Source: Melanocharis versteri | Taxonomy: Eukaryota > Chordata > Aves > Passeriformes > Melanocharitidae | Reading direction: 5' to 3' | Assembly (NCBI GenBank): GCA_013397845.1 | Contig: VZTG01008555.1 | Span: 532,584 to 596,583, forward strand | Length of the DNA: 64,000 nt | Program-made: the position numbers and the translations under genes | Part shown: one piece after another, positions 12,528 to 25,109 of the stretch | Position numbering within the stretch: position 1 is the first letter of the stretch | Layout: the number at the start of each line of letters is the position of its first letter | Notes under the pieces: generated by a model | Told to the model about the DNA's origin: nothing | Databases searched by the model: none | Seen by the model: the letters and a program-made list of their open reading frames with translations, nothing else

Positions 12528-12983
12528 TGTCAGGAAATTAACCCACAGACACCAGGGGTTTATGTCCAAAAAGGAGACAGAGGAGCCCTGTAACTTTATT
12601 CAAATAACAAGAGAGGCCACGGGGCATTTCCCCTGGGGTCTCTCAAATTGTTAGAGGACGCAGCCTCCTTTTTATCCCAATTTCCCGGCCGCATTTCCCT
12701 CTCTCTTTCCTCATTGGCTGAAGTACTTGAGAGGTACAGACTTCCCAAACCACCTAATACAGACCCCCTTTCTAATGTGTACCCCCCTTTTCTTTTTACT
12801 TGTGTCTCTGTTCTTTTTCTCTAAATCCAGGGATTTAGCACGACCTTCAGTGAGTAACAGTCTGTATCAATTGGTGGAATTCCTCTGGAATTTCTGGTTC
12901 CTTCCATTGCTTCCTTCACCTCTGAGTATCTGGCTTTGTCCATCAGCAGGCCCCCAGTTGGTTTGTGAGGACACCCCAGTCTC
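12528..12983 (-). mobile_element. ERV LTR fragment, minus orientation
   Basis: The sequence from about 12528 (tgtcagg) reads as a retroviral LTR on the minus strand. ctttattcaaataac at 12594-12608 is an AATAAA polyadenylation signal on the minus strand, followed downstream on that strand by a short R/U5-like segment ending ..cctgaca. The segment from 12717 onward is repeated in inverted orientation at 13255-13520. No retroviral coding sequence is recognisable. Family assignment is from general familiarity with passerine LTRs, not a search. Confidence 0.55.
12717..12983 (+). repeat. inverted repeat, left arm
   Basis: This 267-bp arm is the near-perfect reverse complement of 13255-13520, with a handful of substitutions and about one 1-bp indel. 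It begins gctgaagtacttgagaggta and ends in gtttgtgaggacaccccagt. The two arms are separated by about 271 bp of unrelated sequence, so single-stranded DNA or RNA could form a long stem with a 271-nt loop. The arm is part of the minus-strand LTR fragment starting near 12528. Confidence 0.9.
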
Positions 12984-13254
12984 ATTCCTTTCCATCTGCA
13001 CCCACCGAAGCACTTCCAGGAGCAGAACCACTTCTCCCTGCTCCTGTCTGAGGATAAGGAGCCCATTTTGGCAGCAGGGAGCCCAGATGTGCTCCCCGGG
13101 CTGGGAATTGTGGCCTCCTGAGCCAGAGTGCCAGCCTGGAGATCCTGGGAAAACAGGGAGGGCATCAGTGCTTGGCCCTTCTCTGGTGTGGATCTGGATT
13201 TAGCCCCTGTCACCCCAACCCAAAATATCTGACCTGAGGGTCAGCAAACCCAGC

Positions 13255-13520
13255 AGACTGGGCTGTCCTCACAAACCAACTGGGGGCCTGCTGATGGACA
13301 AAGCCAGATACTCAGAGGTGAAGGAAGCAATGGAAGGAACCAGAAATTCCAGGGGAATTCCACCAATTGACACAGACTGTTACTCACTGAAGACTGTGCT
13401 AAATCCCTGGATTTAGAGAAAAAGAACAGAGACACAAGGATAAAGAAAAGGGGGGTACACATTAGAAAGGGGGTCTGTATTAGGTGGTTTGGGAAGTCTG
13501 TACCTCTCAAGTACCTCAGC
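13255..13520 (-). repeat. inverted repeat, right arm
   Basis: This is the reverse complement of 12717-12983. It starts agactgggctgtcctcacaa and ends gtacctctcaagtacctcagc. It contains only the inner part of the LTR; the portion with the polyadenylation signal (12528-12716) is not repeated here. This suggests a truncated second insertion in opposite orientation or a local inversion-duplication. Confidence 0.9.
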
Positions 13521-13829
13521 TGGGAGCTTCTTAGGGATGCATTCCTCCGGGAAAAGGAGCTCCAGAGCATCACCCGAGCCAGCTGAAGGCTTGCTCTGAA
13601 CACCCAGACCGCTCGCTCCTATGGACGGAGCAGCTGAGAGGAGCCAGCTCCAGGGAGAACAAGCAGAAAGGGAGAGCTGAGAGGTGGCCGGGAGCTCCTG
13701 GAACAGCTTTTCCACTTCTCTGAGCCGCTCCAGCTCTGCCCGTGCCTGGGGAGAGCAGAGCCCCGAGCACGGATGCGCTGCCTGCGTGGGGCAGCCCGGG
13801 CTGTGGCAGAGGTGGGAGCTGTGCTGGCA

Positions 13830-13996
13830 GCTCTGGGCAGAGCCCTGGGGACACTGCGAGGGACTCTGCAGCCAGCTCTGGGCAGAGCCCTGGGGACACT
13901 GCGAGGGACTCTGCAGCCAGCTCCTGGGGCTGTGGCCCTGGGGACACTGCGAGGGACTCTGCAGCCAGCTGCCGGGGCTGTGGCCCTGGGGAGGCC
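13830..13996. repeat. 45/48-bp tandem repeat, about 3.5 units
   Basis: gccctggggacactgcgagg followed by gactctgcagccagct repeats with starts at 13840, 13885, 13933 and 13981. The first period is 45 bp, the later ones 48 bp because ctctgggcaga is replaced by a longer ctggggctgtgg variant. Confidence 0.93.
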
Positions 13997-15159
13997 CTGC
14001 CACCCGAGGGAAGGCAGCTCCCAGTCCAGGATTTCCATCCAAGGGAGGGTCCAGGGCTGGACTGAGCGCTCCAGGGGCTTCCAGGCATCTCTCTGATCCT
14101 GATTTTTAGAGTTTGGACTGATATTTTCCACTTCTGCTGGACAACCTGAGGAAAATCAGCTCAGCATGTTCCATAGACCTGGGTACTTCTCTCATTATTT
14201 TTTCTCACGAGGTGTGAAAATCAGCTGTTGCTCCATTTTTCTGGCTTTATATATAAATTTAAAAGCTCATTTGTGCTGACTCATGGAGAATTAGCCAAGT
14301 TAAAGCACCATTTTGCACCACCTAATTGAGCAAACACCGAAAGGAAATGTTTGATTACTCCTTCAGCTTCTCATTTTTCCTGGCTGAGGCCATTTACTGT
14401 ATTCAGCTCAAATTAACCAGCACTTTTGGTTTCACTCCACACGCATTTTCCTTTGAGAAAGTATTTTCCAAAAGGAGTTTGCTCAGCTTTCTTCCATTCC
14501 CAGTGTTTAGAATGAGAATGAAAATCAGATTTCTCATCCTCCCAGGGTGTTGAATGGGAATCTGGTGTTATTTAGGCTGCACACCAGTGCTTTTGTAAGG
14601 GATATTCTGTGTGTAGAGGGAAGATGCTGTAAAATATTATAAAGAGATTTTAGTTTCCTCAAGTTCACACACAAGCTGGGAATTTGCACGTGTGTGTGCT
14701 GGCAGCTCTTTTTTATGTGTGCCCTGAATGATTTTTTGTATAAATGAGACCTGTCTGGACATCTGGATGTTATTGGGAGCTGACTCTTAAATTTCTTTCT
14801 CTAGAAGATGAGTTTCCTGTGTTGCAAATCTTGAGGCTAAAGCTTACCGAGTTGGTTTTATGTGTGTTTAAATTTTTATGGAGGAAATTACTGGGGAATA
14901 ATTGAGAGTCTTGCTCTGGTTTGACCTGTATCAATTAATTTGTTTTTCCCCTCAGTGGAAGAGGATGGGGCTCTCCACCATCTGAGGCAGAGAGTTTAAA
15001 AATAATTTTTCTGCTCCTTCTGATCTGCTGCTGTGATTTCGATGGGAAGAGAGGCCTGGTGTCTTTGTGATGGCTTTAATTGAAATCCACTCAGCATAGA
15101 AATGCTGCAGATCTCCAAAGATGCTGCAGTTACTGGACTGGGCAGGTTTTGTATTTATC

Positions 15160-15690
15160 ACAGGTTTGGGTTGGAAGGAGCATAAAACTCACCTTGTTCC
15201 ACCTCTGGCAGGGACACCTTCCACTGTCCCAGGCTGCTCCCACCCCCGTCCAGCCGGGCCTTGGGCACTGCCAGGGATCCAGGGGCACCACAGCTGCTCT
15301 GGGCCCCCTGTGCCAGGGCCTCCCCCCTCTCCCAGGGAACAATTCCTTCCCAATATCCCATCCATCCCTGCCCTCTGGCAGTGGGAAGCCCTTCCCTGTG
15401 TCCTGTCCCTCCAGCCCTTGTCCCCAGTCCCTCTCCAGCTCTCCTGGAGCCCCTTCAGGCCCTGGACGGGGCTCTGGGCTCTCCCTGGATCCTTCTCCTC
15501 TCCAGGTGAGCACCCCCAGCTCTCCCAGCCTGGCTCCAGAGCAGAGAGGCTCCAGCCCTGGGAGCAGCTCCGTGGCTCCTCTGGACTCTCTCCAGCAGCT
15601 CCAGCTCCTTCCTGTGCTGGAATTGTCCCCATGGTGTCACCCAGCCCTGGCCACGGGGGTTTCTGCCCTCAGGGATGGGTGCTGGGGGGT
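15160..15690 (-). mobile_element. CR1 LINE fragment, about 0.5 kb
   Basis: Antisense order: tttgggttggaaggagcata, cagggacaccttccactgtc, tgccagggatccaggggcac, caattccttcccaatatccc, ctccagctctcctggagccc, aggtgagcacccccagctct and ctctctccagcagctccagc. It is one of the longest CR1 pieces in the window. Confidence 0.9.
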
Positions 15691-17022
15691 GCTCATGCAC
15701 TCATTCCCCCAGCCTGTGCCACAGACCATCCCCCTGGAATTCCCTGCCTCCCTCCCACAGCATCTGGAGCTCTTTCGTGGGGCACTCACAGGCGCCAGAG
15801 GCTGCACGTGAATCCAGCTGCTCCCAAAACACCGGGATAACAAATTACAGGGGGATTTCAGCAATGCTGAGCCCGTTTGCGAGCCCAGGAGCTGGAGTTC
15901 CCATTAGCCCCCTTAGATCTGGGTGTGCTGCGCACGGATTTCTGCCTTTTGTTCCCTTTTATGCCTTTTAAAGATGAAAAAGCTCCCTGAGATCCCGGCA
16001 GCCGTTTGCCAGCCTGCTGGGAGGGGAAGTGTGTGATGTCCTGCCTCGATGTGTGCCGGGTTTGGGGGCATGTCCTGAAAGCCTTTCCCCTGCTGCCTTT
16101 GCCAGGCCTCTCGTTGTTTTTGTGGGGTTTGGAGGGGCTTGGCAGGGCTGGGATGTGTGTGAAGCTGGGCTGTGTGGGGACAGAAGGGATTTTTCAAGTG
16201 CTTCTCCCAGATGAAGCAGAAAAATGGCATTTTTGGGGCGATCTTAAAATGCTGGGGGCTGACGAGAACAGCCATCGCCCCTCTGCCTCTCCTCTCCTCT
16301 CCCTGCCTTTTCCTGACTCCCCAGCTGATGCCTGAGACATGGAGTCACTTTTCCATGCCCTCAACCTCCTTGTGGTGCCCAGGAGAGAGGGGGGAGGCTG
16401 GGAGAGAGCCTTGGCTCCTCCTGGAGAGCAGGTCCCTGGGAAGCCAGAGCCCCTTTGGAAGTGAAATAGGAGCAGGCACCAGCAGCTCCTCGTTAAATGC
16501 CATTTCCAGCTGGGGCCGCAAGCTTTGGAGCAAAGGAAACTGCTTACATGGGGGTAATAGAGTTTAGAAGGGGATTTGGCACTTGGAGCTCGGCCAACAC
16601 GTGGCTCCTGCTGGAAATGCCATGGAGGTCACCTGGTGCAGCCCCTCCCGTGCTCCTTCCCACCCTCACCCGTCCTGGGTGCTCCTCTTCTCACTGGGGG
16701 GTGTCCGTGGAGGGAGCCTTGAGGATTGGCTTGAATTTTGTCAGCTTTGAGGGTCTTTGAGGCTGGACTGAAAGCTGTGTCCTGGCAGTGACAGCCCCTG
16801 CCCCGAGGAGCCCTGGTGCAGTGCTGGCTCCGAGCTCGGGTTGTTTCTTGTGCCTGAGGCTCTTAAAATCTTTGCCAGCACAAATACTGGTGTCTTTCTG
16901 GATCTGTTCCAGGGAAAAGGAGGTCCCTTGGGGCCAGGAGGAGCCAGAGCAGAGTCTCTCCAATCCACTGGAGTAAGAGAGGAGGTGGCTGTGGCCCCCT
17001 GGGACACCAGGGCTGGGCTGCA

Positions 17023-17348
17023 GATGTCAATACCTGCAGATATCAATACCTGTAGATATCAATAGCTGTAGATATCAATACCTGCCGATATCAATAGCTG
17101 TAGATATCAATTCCTGTAGATGCCAATACCTGCAGATATCAATACCTGCAGATGTCAATACCTGCAGATATCAATACCTGTAGATATCAATACCTGCAGA
17201 TGTCAATACCTGCAGATATCAATACTTGCAGATGTCAATACCTGTAGCTGTCAATACCTGCAGATATCAATACCTGCAGATATTGATACCTGCAGATACC
17301 AACACCTACAGATTCCTGCAGATATCAATTCCTGCAGATATCAATACA
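17023..17348. repeat. 16-bp minisatellite, about 20 units
   Basis: Units of the form gatatcaatacctgca or gatgtcaatacctgta repeat from 17023 to 17348, with substitutions (tacctg/tagctg, gca/gta) and a few irregular units near 17290-17330. Each unit contains GATATC or GATGTC. The array ends at a CR1 3' tail. Confidence 0.95.
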
Positions 17349-17422
17349 GGCTGCCCAGGGGTGGATGGACTCAATCTTAGAGGCCTTTTCCACCCTAAAT
17401 GATTCTGGGATTCTGTGTTTGG
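17345..17422 (+). mobile_element. CR1 LINE 3' tail
   Basis: ggctgcccaggggtggatgg, actcaatcttagaggccttt, tccaccctaaatgattctgg and gattctgtg form a CR1 3' end. It starts at the right edge of the 16-bp minisatellite. Confidence 0.7.
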
Positions 17423-18474
17423 AGGTTTATACTGAGTTTAATTATTGATTTTTTTGTTGTCACTGGTGATCACCACAAGTTCTGGTTATCAGGGGTTAAT
17501 CTCACTAAGGAACAGAAGTTAGGCTCAGCTTATTTATTCCAGCCTGAGAGCATGTGGTGTCGGAGTACTGCAGAACTGGCAGGTTGGGATGTCAGGATTA
17601 ACAGATGGGATGGAGACACCTGACGTGGAGCAGGCTGGGAATAGCTGGCTGTGTGGAAAGCAAGCCTTGTCTTACCTGGGCACGGATGGGAGATGTGGTG
17701 TGCGGGTGCGGGAGGAAGTTTGGCTGAATATTTTTGTGGCCATGACCATTTTTTGGGGAGGATGTGGTGCCTGGTGCCGGGCTGGAGGGTGCAGAGTCTG
17801 AGGGCAGTGGGGAGCTGTAGCTGAGAGCTGGTTCTGCTGCCTTGTAGCCTGAGGATTGAAACAGCAGCTTGGAGGGGTGAGAGGCTTCAGGCCGGCCAAG
17901 AGATCCCTTGGGACAGAATTCCTGCTGCTCCGAGCTGCCTTGCTGTCCCTGGAGCCAGCCGTGCCTCCCTGTCCCACCCTGCCTCATCCTCAGGGGGCAG
18001 GAGAAGGACAGGGCAGAGCTCTGGGTCTAAAGCTGCTCCTGCCGGATATTTCATGCTCCTCGCTGCTGACACAGGCTGGCCGGGGACGTTTCCCTCCTCC
18101 TTCCCTGCTGAAATAAATAAGTAAAAGCAGGTTAAAGGCTGCTGGTGTTTCAGAGCAAGCTGTGTGACAGATGAGAGGGGCCACGGCCACGGGTGCTGGG
18201 GCCTGATCTCCTCAGAGCTGCCAGCCCCAGGGTGAGGGTGGGAGGGATTTACGGGCTGGCGAGGGCGGCACAAGGCGGCCGGAACTGGGGAGGTGGAATT
18301 TGACTTCATCTCCCCAGCCCAGGGAGGAGATGAAAGCTACAGATGAGGCAATTATCTGGGCTGCAGGAGAGCCCAGGCTGAGCTGGGGAGGAGCATTTGC
18401 TAACCTTGCACGCTATGGAGAGGCTGGATATTGTGATGGAAGACTATCTGTCCTTGAGGTGGGGGAAAGGGGCT

Positions 18475-18805
18475 CTGGGGACACCTCAGAGCCCCTGCCA
18501 GGGCCTAAAGGGGCTCCAGGAGAGCTGCAGAGGGACTGGGGACGAGGGAAGGAGGGACAGGACACAGGGAATGGCTTCCCACTGCCAGAGGGCAGGGATG
18601 GATGGGATATTGGGAAGGAATTGTTCCCTGGGAGGGTGGGCAGGCCCTGGCACAGGGTGCCCAGAGAAGCTGTGGCTGCCCCTGGATCCCTGGCAGTGTC
18701 CAAGGCCAGGCTGGATGGGGCTGGGAACAGCCTGGGACAGTGGGAGGTGTCCCTGCCCATGGCAGGGGGTGGAGCTGGATGATGTTTAAAGTCCATCCCT
18801 ACCCA
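18475..18805 (+). mobile_element. CR1 LINE 3' fragment
   Basis: Sense-order motifs are agcccctgccagggcctaaa, aggggctccaggagagctgc, gatattgggaaggaattgtt, cccctggatccctggcagtg and ggtgtccctgcccatggcag. It is truncated just before the terminal octamer repeats. Confidence 0.9.
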
Positions 18806-19124
18806 GACCATGCAGGAATTGTATGAAGAATCCCAGATCAGCCTGGCTGGAGGAGCCAGCTTGCAGTGCTGCTGATGGGGGAGGAGAGCCTGGCCCAGGA
18901 GAGGTGCAGGGGGTGGTTGCCACTCCTTTACTCTTCCAAAATTTCTTCTCGTGTGGTTGTGGTGGAGGGACTGGCCCTGGCTGTGCTGCAGGGAGGATCC
19001 CCTGGGGATCGAGCTGGGGGAGGAGGATTCCCGTGGAAGTTATTTTATGTATTCGAGTTTTAACTTCATTAAGTATTATCAGCCTTGGAGCCCTGGGCTT
19101 CCCAAGTGCCTGGCCCTGGTGTGA

Positions 19125-19365
19125 GGGCAGAGCTCGGGGAGCTGTTCCCCACTGCCAGGGCAGTGCCACAGGGAGCTGGCAGAGCTCGGGGAGCTGTCCC
19201 TCCCTGCCAGGGCAGTGCCACACGGAGCTGGCAGTGTCACACGGAGCTGGCAGTGCCACACGGAGCTGTCCCTCCCTGCCAGGGCAGTGCCACACGGAGC
19301 TGGCAGTGCCACACGGAGCTGTCCCTTCCTGCCAGGGCAGTGTCACACGGAGCTGGCCAGTCCTG
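19125..19365. repeat. compound 19/34-bp tandem repeat
   Basis: ggcagtgccacacggagct recurs with ggcagtg starts at 19211, 19230, 19249, 19283, 19302 and 19336. That is 19-bp spacing interrupted by 34-bp steps carrying gtccctccctgccag. Weaker copies precede it from 19125. Confidence 0.9.
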
Positions 19366-21207
19366 CTGTCCTGTGCTCGGCTCTGGGCGCTCAGCATCGC
19401 CCAGATGAGCCGCAGATACATCCTGCTCTGCCCTTCCCGTGCTCCTGCTGGTGCCTCCTTGGGAATGCTGGGTGGGGCAGATCCCTGGGACACATGAAGG
19501 GTTGGAGAAGGGTTTCTGTGAGCGCAGGGGGCTCCCTGAATCGCTGCCTTGGGAAGCAGAAGGGATCAGTGCGGGTGGAGGGAACATCAGATCACACAGC
19601 CGATTTTATCTGCTTTTACTTCTTCCCCTCTGCTCCATCCAGACACCTCCAGCTGCACCCAGCAGCTCCCCGGGGAGAGGCTGAAAGTTTTAAACCTAGC
19701 AAAGCCCTGCCCCAGCCAAATCCCCTTTCCCTGTGCCCCCATCTCCGTGTGGGGCTGGTGCAGGCTCCTTCCCAGGCAGTTTTCTGGAATGGCTGTTGGG
19801 AAGCTCATCCTGCAGAGCTGCTGCTGGAGCCGTGCAGTGTCAGGAGAGGCTGCTGCAAGGGCAGCTGTGCATGCAGCAGGCTCGTGTTTCCCGCCGTGTC
19901 CTCCTGCAGTGCCACTGTCCCCTGTCCCCTGTCCCTGCTGATGCTGCTGGAAACCTGCAGCTCCCACACAACTGCTCATCAGGGAGCAGAAACTCCCCCA
20001 GATGTCCCCTCGTCACATCGGGTGCCCCCAGGAGGGTCCTCGCTGTGCAGGGGGGTGTTTTCAGCAGTTTGGGGTGGGTGATGTGTCCCTAGGGATGTGG
20101 GAGGCCTGGGGCCAAGCACGGAGCAGCTCTGGGTTCTGTGTGTCCCTGTGAAGGTGAAGCAGCCTGAGGTGCTGAGATGTTGAAGAGCACAAGGGAAAAT
20201 GAAATCTCGTGTTTCTGTGTAGGTGGTGAGTGGGAAGAGACAGGGAAGGCTCAGCTGGGGTGCCCAGGGATGCCGTGGAAGAGCAGGGTAAGGGTCCATG
20301 CTGGTTCTTCTGTGGTGCCCGGTGTTGGGTGCTGAGTGGTTTTTGAGGGATAAAAATGAACTTTGGGATAGTTCATTTTGCTTTTGGGATAGTTCATCAT
20401 CTCCGTCTTAAAATGGAAAGCACTGGGAGTGGGGAAGAGCAGCCCAAACCTTCAGTCTGAGCAAAATCAGTGCAGATTTTGAGGCTGAGAGGGGTCAGCT
20501 GAAACCTGTTGTCACTTTTGGCTTTGTAGGATATCGTTCCAAATCATTAGAGCGTCACTTATTGTTAAGGGAAAAAACAAATCCTCTTGTGCAAAGGCAT
20601 GAGACAAACAGCACAGGCTGGGAACTGCTCCTTCTGGGAGCTTTACGTGGCATTGTCCCACCTCTTGAATGGAAACTTTGGTGGCAATGATGCAGGGGAC
20701 ATCATACAGTCACTTATGCACTGGTAAAAGACAGTAATTTTTCAAAATGTTCCCCAAAAGGTTGTAATTAGTGCAGTGAAGTGTCTGCAAGGGGGATTTC
20801 ATTCTTCTCAGTAAGAGTACAAGGCACAAAAAAAAAAACCATCCCTCTATGAAACAATGCAGGCAGCGTGTGTCAGGCAACATCTTCATGGTGTGATCTG
20901 TACAAGGTGTCCTTGTTTAAATTGTGTTTAGTTTGTTCCCTTCTGCATAATTGATTGCCTGCAGGAGAGGAGCCCTCGTGTTGCTTCCATGCTTAGAGAC
21001 ACAAACAAAGGTGGCTCAGGGGCCAGGAGACGTTTTGGTCTCAGTTCACACAGAGAAGAAAACTTTTGGGTGGAGCTGGATGTGGGTGAGGGTTGGAGAT
21101 GCCCCTGGTCTTGCTCTGAGGTCCCTCTCCTGCTCTGTGCCTCAGTTTCCCTTCTCATTGGAGCCCCTCAGCAACAGCCAGCAACGTGGGGGGCTGGTTT
21201 GGTGATG

Positions 21208-21690
21208 GTGGGGAAGACCTGGAGCTGCTGGACAGAGTCCAGAGGAGCCACGGAGCTGCTCCCAGGGCTGGAGCCCCTCTGCTCTGGAGCCAGGCTGGGA
21301 GAGCTGGGGAGGCTCACCTGGAGAAGGGAAGGATGCAGGGAGAGCTCAGAGCCACTGCCAGGGCCTGAAGGGGCTCCAGGAGAGCTGGAGAGGGACTGGG
21401 GACAAGGGATGGAGGGACAGGACACAGGGAATGGCTTCCCACTCCCAGAGGGCAGGGATGGATGGGAGATTGGGAAGGAATTGTTCCCTGGGAGGGTGGG
21501 CAGGCCCTGGCACAGGGTGCCCAGAGAAGCTGTGGCTGCCCCTGGATCCCTGGCAGTGTCCCAGGCCAGGCTGGACACTGGGGCTGGGAGCAGCCTGGGA
21601 CAGTGGAAGGTGTCCCTGCCCATGGCAGGGGTGGCACTGGATGAGCTTTGAGGTCCCTTCCATCCAAACCATTCCAGGCTTCTCTGATGG
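21208..21690 (+). mobile_element. CR1 LINE 3' fragment, about 0.48 kb
   Basis: Sense-order motifs are ggggaagacctggagctgct, cagagtccagaggagccacg, gggagagctggggaggctca, gattgggaaggaattgttcc, ctggatccctggcagtgtcc and the tail gaggtcccttccatccaaac then cattccaggc. Confidence 0.92.
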
Positions 21691-22858
21691 GCTGGGCACT
21701 CTCCTTCCTGCATTATTCAGCAGCATCAAAAGGTAAAGCTGTATTTTTATTTTAACATTCCCTCAGCCTTCCTGATGGTTTGGAAAGAGCCCGAAAGGAT
21801 CCGCAGGGCAGGTGCCTTGAAACAAATGTGAATTTGGGCGTGGGCTGCTGTGTTTGGGGCTGAGACCTGAGGGTGCCTTGCCAAGCTCCGTGGTGGGACA
21901 CAGGCACCAGCAGCCGCCAGCAGCTCTGATTTCCTCTCCTCTTCCTTCCTCCTCCTCCCAGCCTGGCTCTGCTGGCTCTCCCCTCAGAGCAGACAATTCT
22001 CCGTCCCAGTTCCCAGCGAGGCTGTGGTGGCTGCTGCTGTGGCTGCAAACACGAGCTGGAAACTTCATTATATGAAGAAAGCCCGAAGTCAGGTGGCAGG
22101 AGAGATAATTACCTTTCTAATATAATAATGCTGGGGCTGGTGAGCCTTTTATCTCACTCCGTGTTCCTCTGTACAATCACAGGCAGGGATTGAAGTTTCC
22201 TGGGTTATTGCTCGCCCGTGGCAGCCAGGGCTGTTTTCTCTGTTTGCTTCGAGGGGATTTCAGGTTAAAAGGAAAGAGGATGATTGGGGAAGAGGAAGGA
22301 GCAGGGGGAGAAGCCCTCTGTGTTTTTAAGCAGCTGGGAGGGAGATGGAGCAGCCTGTGAGCGGGGTTGTGTTCAGAGTGTTCCCATCTGATGGGAACAG
22401 GGCTGTGGAGCTGGAGCTCAGCGAAGGAGGAGGAAAACTGAAGGCAGAGCTCCCTGTGCCCATCCCAGGGGACAGCACCTGCTTTAGACTTCAGGGAAAA
22501 GCCTGGGGCTGGGATTGGGTCTAGGCTGGGCTTGGTGGTTCTGTGTAAGGCTCAGGACTTCACTGCATCTCCATTTCCCAAAGGGAATCTGCTCTCTGTG
22601 CTCTGGGAAGAGCTGACAGCCCTCTCCCCTTGAGCAGCACCAAAGAGCTTTTCCATTGCTTTCTCCCAGTGCTTTTTCCCATTGCTTTTTTTGAAGCACA
22701 AAACTCTCTCCCTGGGACCTTCCTGGGGTGCTGTGCCCCCGTTTTCCCCACCCTGGTCAGGGATGTGTGGCAGGGACTGGCGAGAGCCTCCTGCATCCAT
22801 CTCTTTCCCCCTTGGCTGATCCCTACAAATGCTGATGCTGTGGGAGGCAGCTCCTTGT

Positions 22859-23108
22859 TCCTCTCCCACCAGGAAAACCCCGTGGATGTTCTTCTCCTTG
22901 TTCCTCTCCCACCAGGAAAACCTCGTGGCTGTTCTTCTCCTTGTTCCTCTCCCACCAGGAAAACCCTGTGGATGTTTTTCTCCTGGTTCCTCTCCCACCA
23001 GGAAAACCCCGTGGATGTTCTTCTCCTGGTTCCTCTCCCACCAGGAAAACCCCGTGGATGTTCTTCTCCTGGTTCCTCTCCCACCGGAAAACCCCGTGGC
23101 TCTTTTCC
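22859..23108. repeat. 43-bp minisatellite, about 6 units
   Basis: Units contain ctctcccaccaggaaaaccc, cgtggatgttcttctcc and tggttc, starting near 22859, 22902, 22945, 22988, 23031 and 23074. The last unit lacks an a-g dinucleotide. Confidence 0.95.
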
Positions 23109-25109
23109 TCTGAGCAGCAGGGTGCTGTTCCTGGCTGTCCCCTCTCCCTGGGAAGGGAAGGGGTTCCGGGCAGCTGCTGGAATTGCAGAGCACTGCAAAG
23201 GTCAGAGCGGTGCCGTTCGCTGGGAGCTCTTGCAGAACATGAAAGCCGTTAAAATTCTGCTGCCTCATTCGTGTAACGAGGGAGAAAAGAGGAGAGAGAG
23301 GAAAACGAAGAAAGGGATAAAAGTCTTCCCTCCTGCAACTGGGACAGGGAAAAGCTGCAAGTTTGACTCCTGGACTCAGCTGTGACTCGCAGGGGTTTGA
23401 TGTAGCTGTGTGCGCAGATTCAGCCTCTCCTTTCTGTGCAAAGGAGTCACAAACCCTGCTCCAGGGCACTCATTACTTTAATGGGTTTGGTGCCTTCAGT
23501 TTTCCCTCATTCTGGGTTCCTCAGCTTGGTCTTTGGCAGGACTTGTGCTCAGGATCCAGGAGATGCTGGGCATGGGGAGACATCGATCCTGGCAGGTCCG
23601 TTTGGTGTGATTTGAGCTGGAATAAGGGGATGTGAGGATGCGCTGCTGGCTCAGGGGAGGTGCTGAGGGCTGGGACAGCGAAGTCCAGGATTCAGCATCC
23701 CTTGTGGAAGAGGGGATAGGCTGCCATGGGGCAGGGGGGACAGCAGTGATGGGCACTGACTGGGTGTCCCAGTGCCTTGAAACTGCAGCTGAGTTAGATT
23801 TAAGGCAGGAGCTGTGTCCCTCCAAACCTGCTCATTCCATCCGAGCCACTCCAGAGTGGATTTGGGGAACTTTCAGGCTAAAATGTTGGTTTTATTTTTT
23901 TTTTTCCCTGAAGAAAGGCAGGGTCTGAGATAAAATCGAAATCCCGATTCTAGCCCGGACTGTAACTTTTGTCACCTGCAAGCCCCAGGTGCCAGCTTTG
24001 TCCCTCCAGCTCTTGGCAAAGCCATGGCACTGATGGTGCTTGGCACCCTCCAGCCTCCCTCCTCTCTGCTCCCTCCTCTTCTCCCCCTCCCACAGCCTGA
24101 CTTTCCTCATTTGCCGGAGCTCTGCATCCTGCACATCCCCAGAGCCTGTGCTCCACCAGAAGGATGTGTCTTGCCAAGTCCCTCTGGGGTGGATCCTGCT
24201 TGATCCCATTGATTCATTCCCCACCTTCTCCTCCATCCAACCCCCCTGCAGCCTCTTCCCTCTCTCAGTGTTGGTGTCTGGCTGAGCTTTCCTTCCCTCC
24301 ACACCACGCCAGGCTCTGGGGGAATGTGACAAGGAGAGGGCCATCATAAATCCATCGCTTTTCCACGAGCTGCAAGGAGCTGAAGGAGTTCCCTTGCCTG
24401 CCAAAAGTGTGATGTGCTGAAGGCTGCTGTGACAGGCAGCACGCTCGGGTAAATATCAAAGTGCCATCAGTCACCGGAGCTGTCACAGCTGAAAGGTGAG
24501 TGGGATTCCCTGAGCCAGGAGAACGGGAGCTGGGAATGGTGGCTGGGGACTGCTCAGGAGGGTCCTGCTGTCCCCACCTCTCCCTGTGGCTCTGAAGGTG
24601 AGCTGGAAGCACCAAACTGTGTCCATCCCAAATTCTCAGACCCCAAACCCCATCCCAAAGGGAAGGGGTGATGAGACAACTTAGGGTGACAGTTTTTCCC
24701 TCCAGATTTGAAGGATGGTCACCCAGAAATCCATGATTTTCCCGACTGAGAAATACTGGAGGAATAATCCTCGTTCCGAAAATTTTTGGTTTAAAAGGTA
24801 GAGATTCCCCCTGGGAGGTTTCAGCCTGATTTTAAGTGGAAATGCTGCTTTCAGCCAGCTTTACAATATTGCTGCAGTTAAAAGCAACCAAATAAAAATA
24901 AAATCCGAAGTCATATTTGAACTTAAAGCGAAACCAAAATGTTTTGTTATTTCCCACTGGAAAACTGAAATTGATGTTTCCCTGAAAACAAACATTTTTG
25001 GTGGAAAAGAAAGAGGCTTTCTCCAGCTTTCTTTGAGTGCTTTTTTCTAAGAACAAGCAACACTTCTTGGTTTGCTGGAGTTATTGCCACAGAGATGTCA
25101 CTTACCTGA

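Noticed and set aside
15080..15840. Overlapping frames of about 240 codons on the plus strand
   Set aside because: They are antisense readings of a CR1 3' region. The same residue strings (VPGCS.P..., PCARASP) recur at every minus-oriented CR1 in the window.
22552..23469. 305-codon minus-strand frame with GGRGTRR repeats
   Set aside because: It passes through the 43-bp minisatellite. 43 is not a multiple of 3, so the repeats appear in three frames, and the flanks show no known protein.
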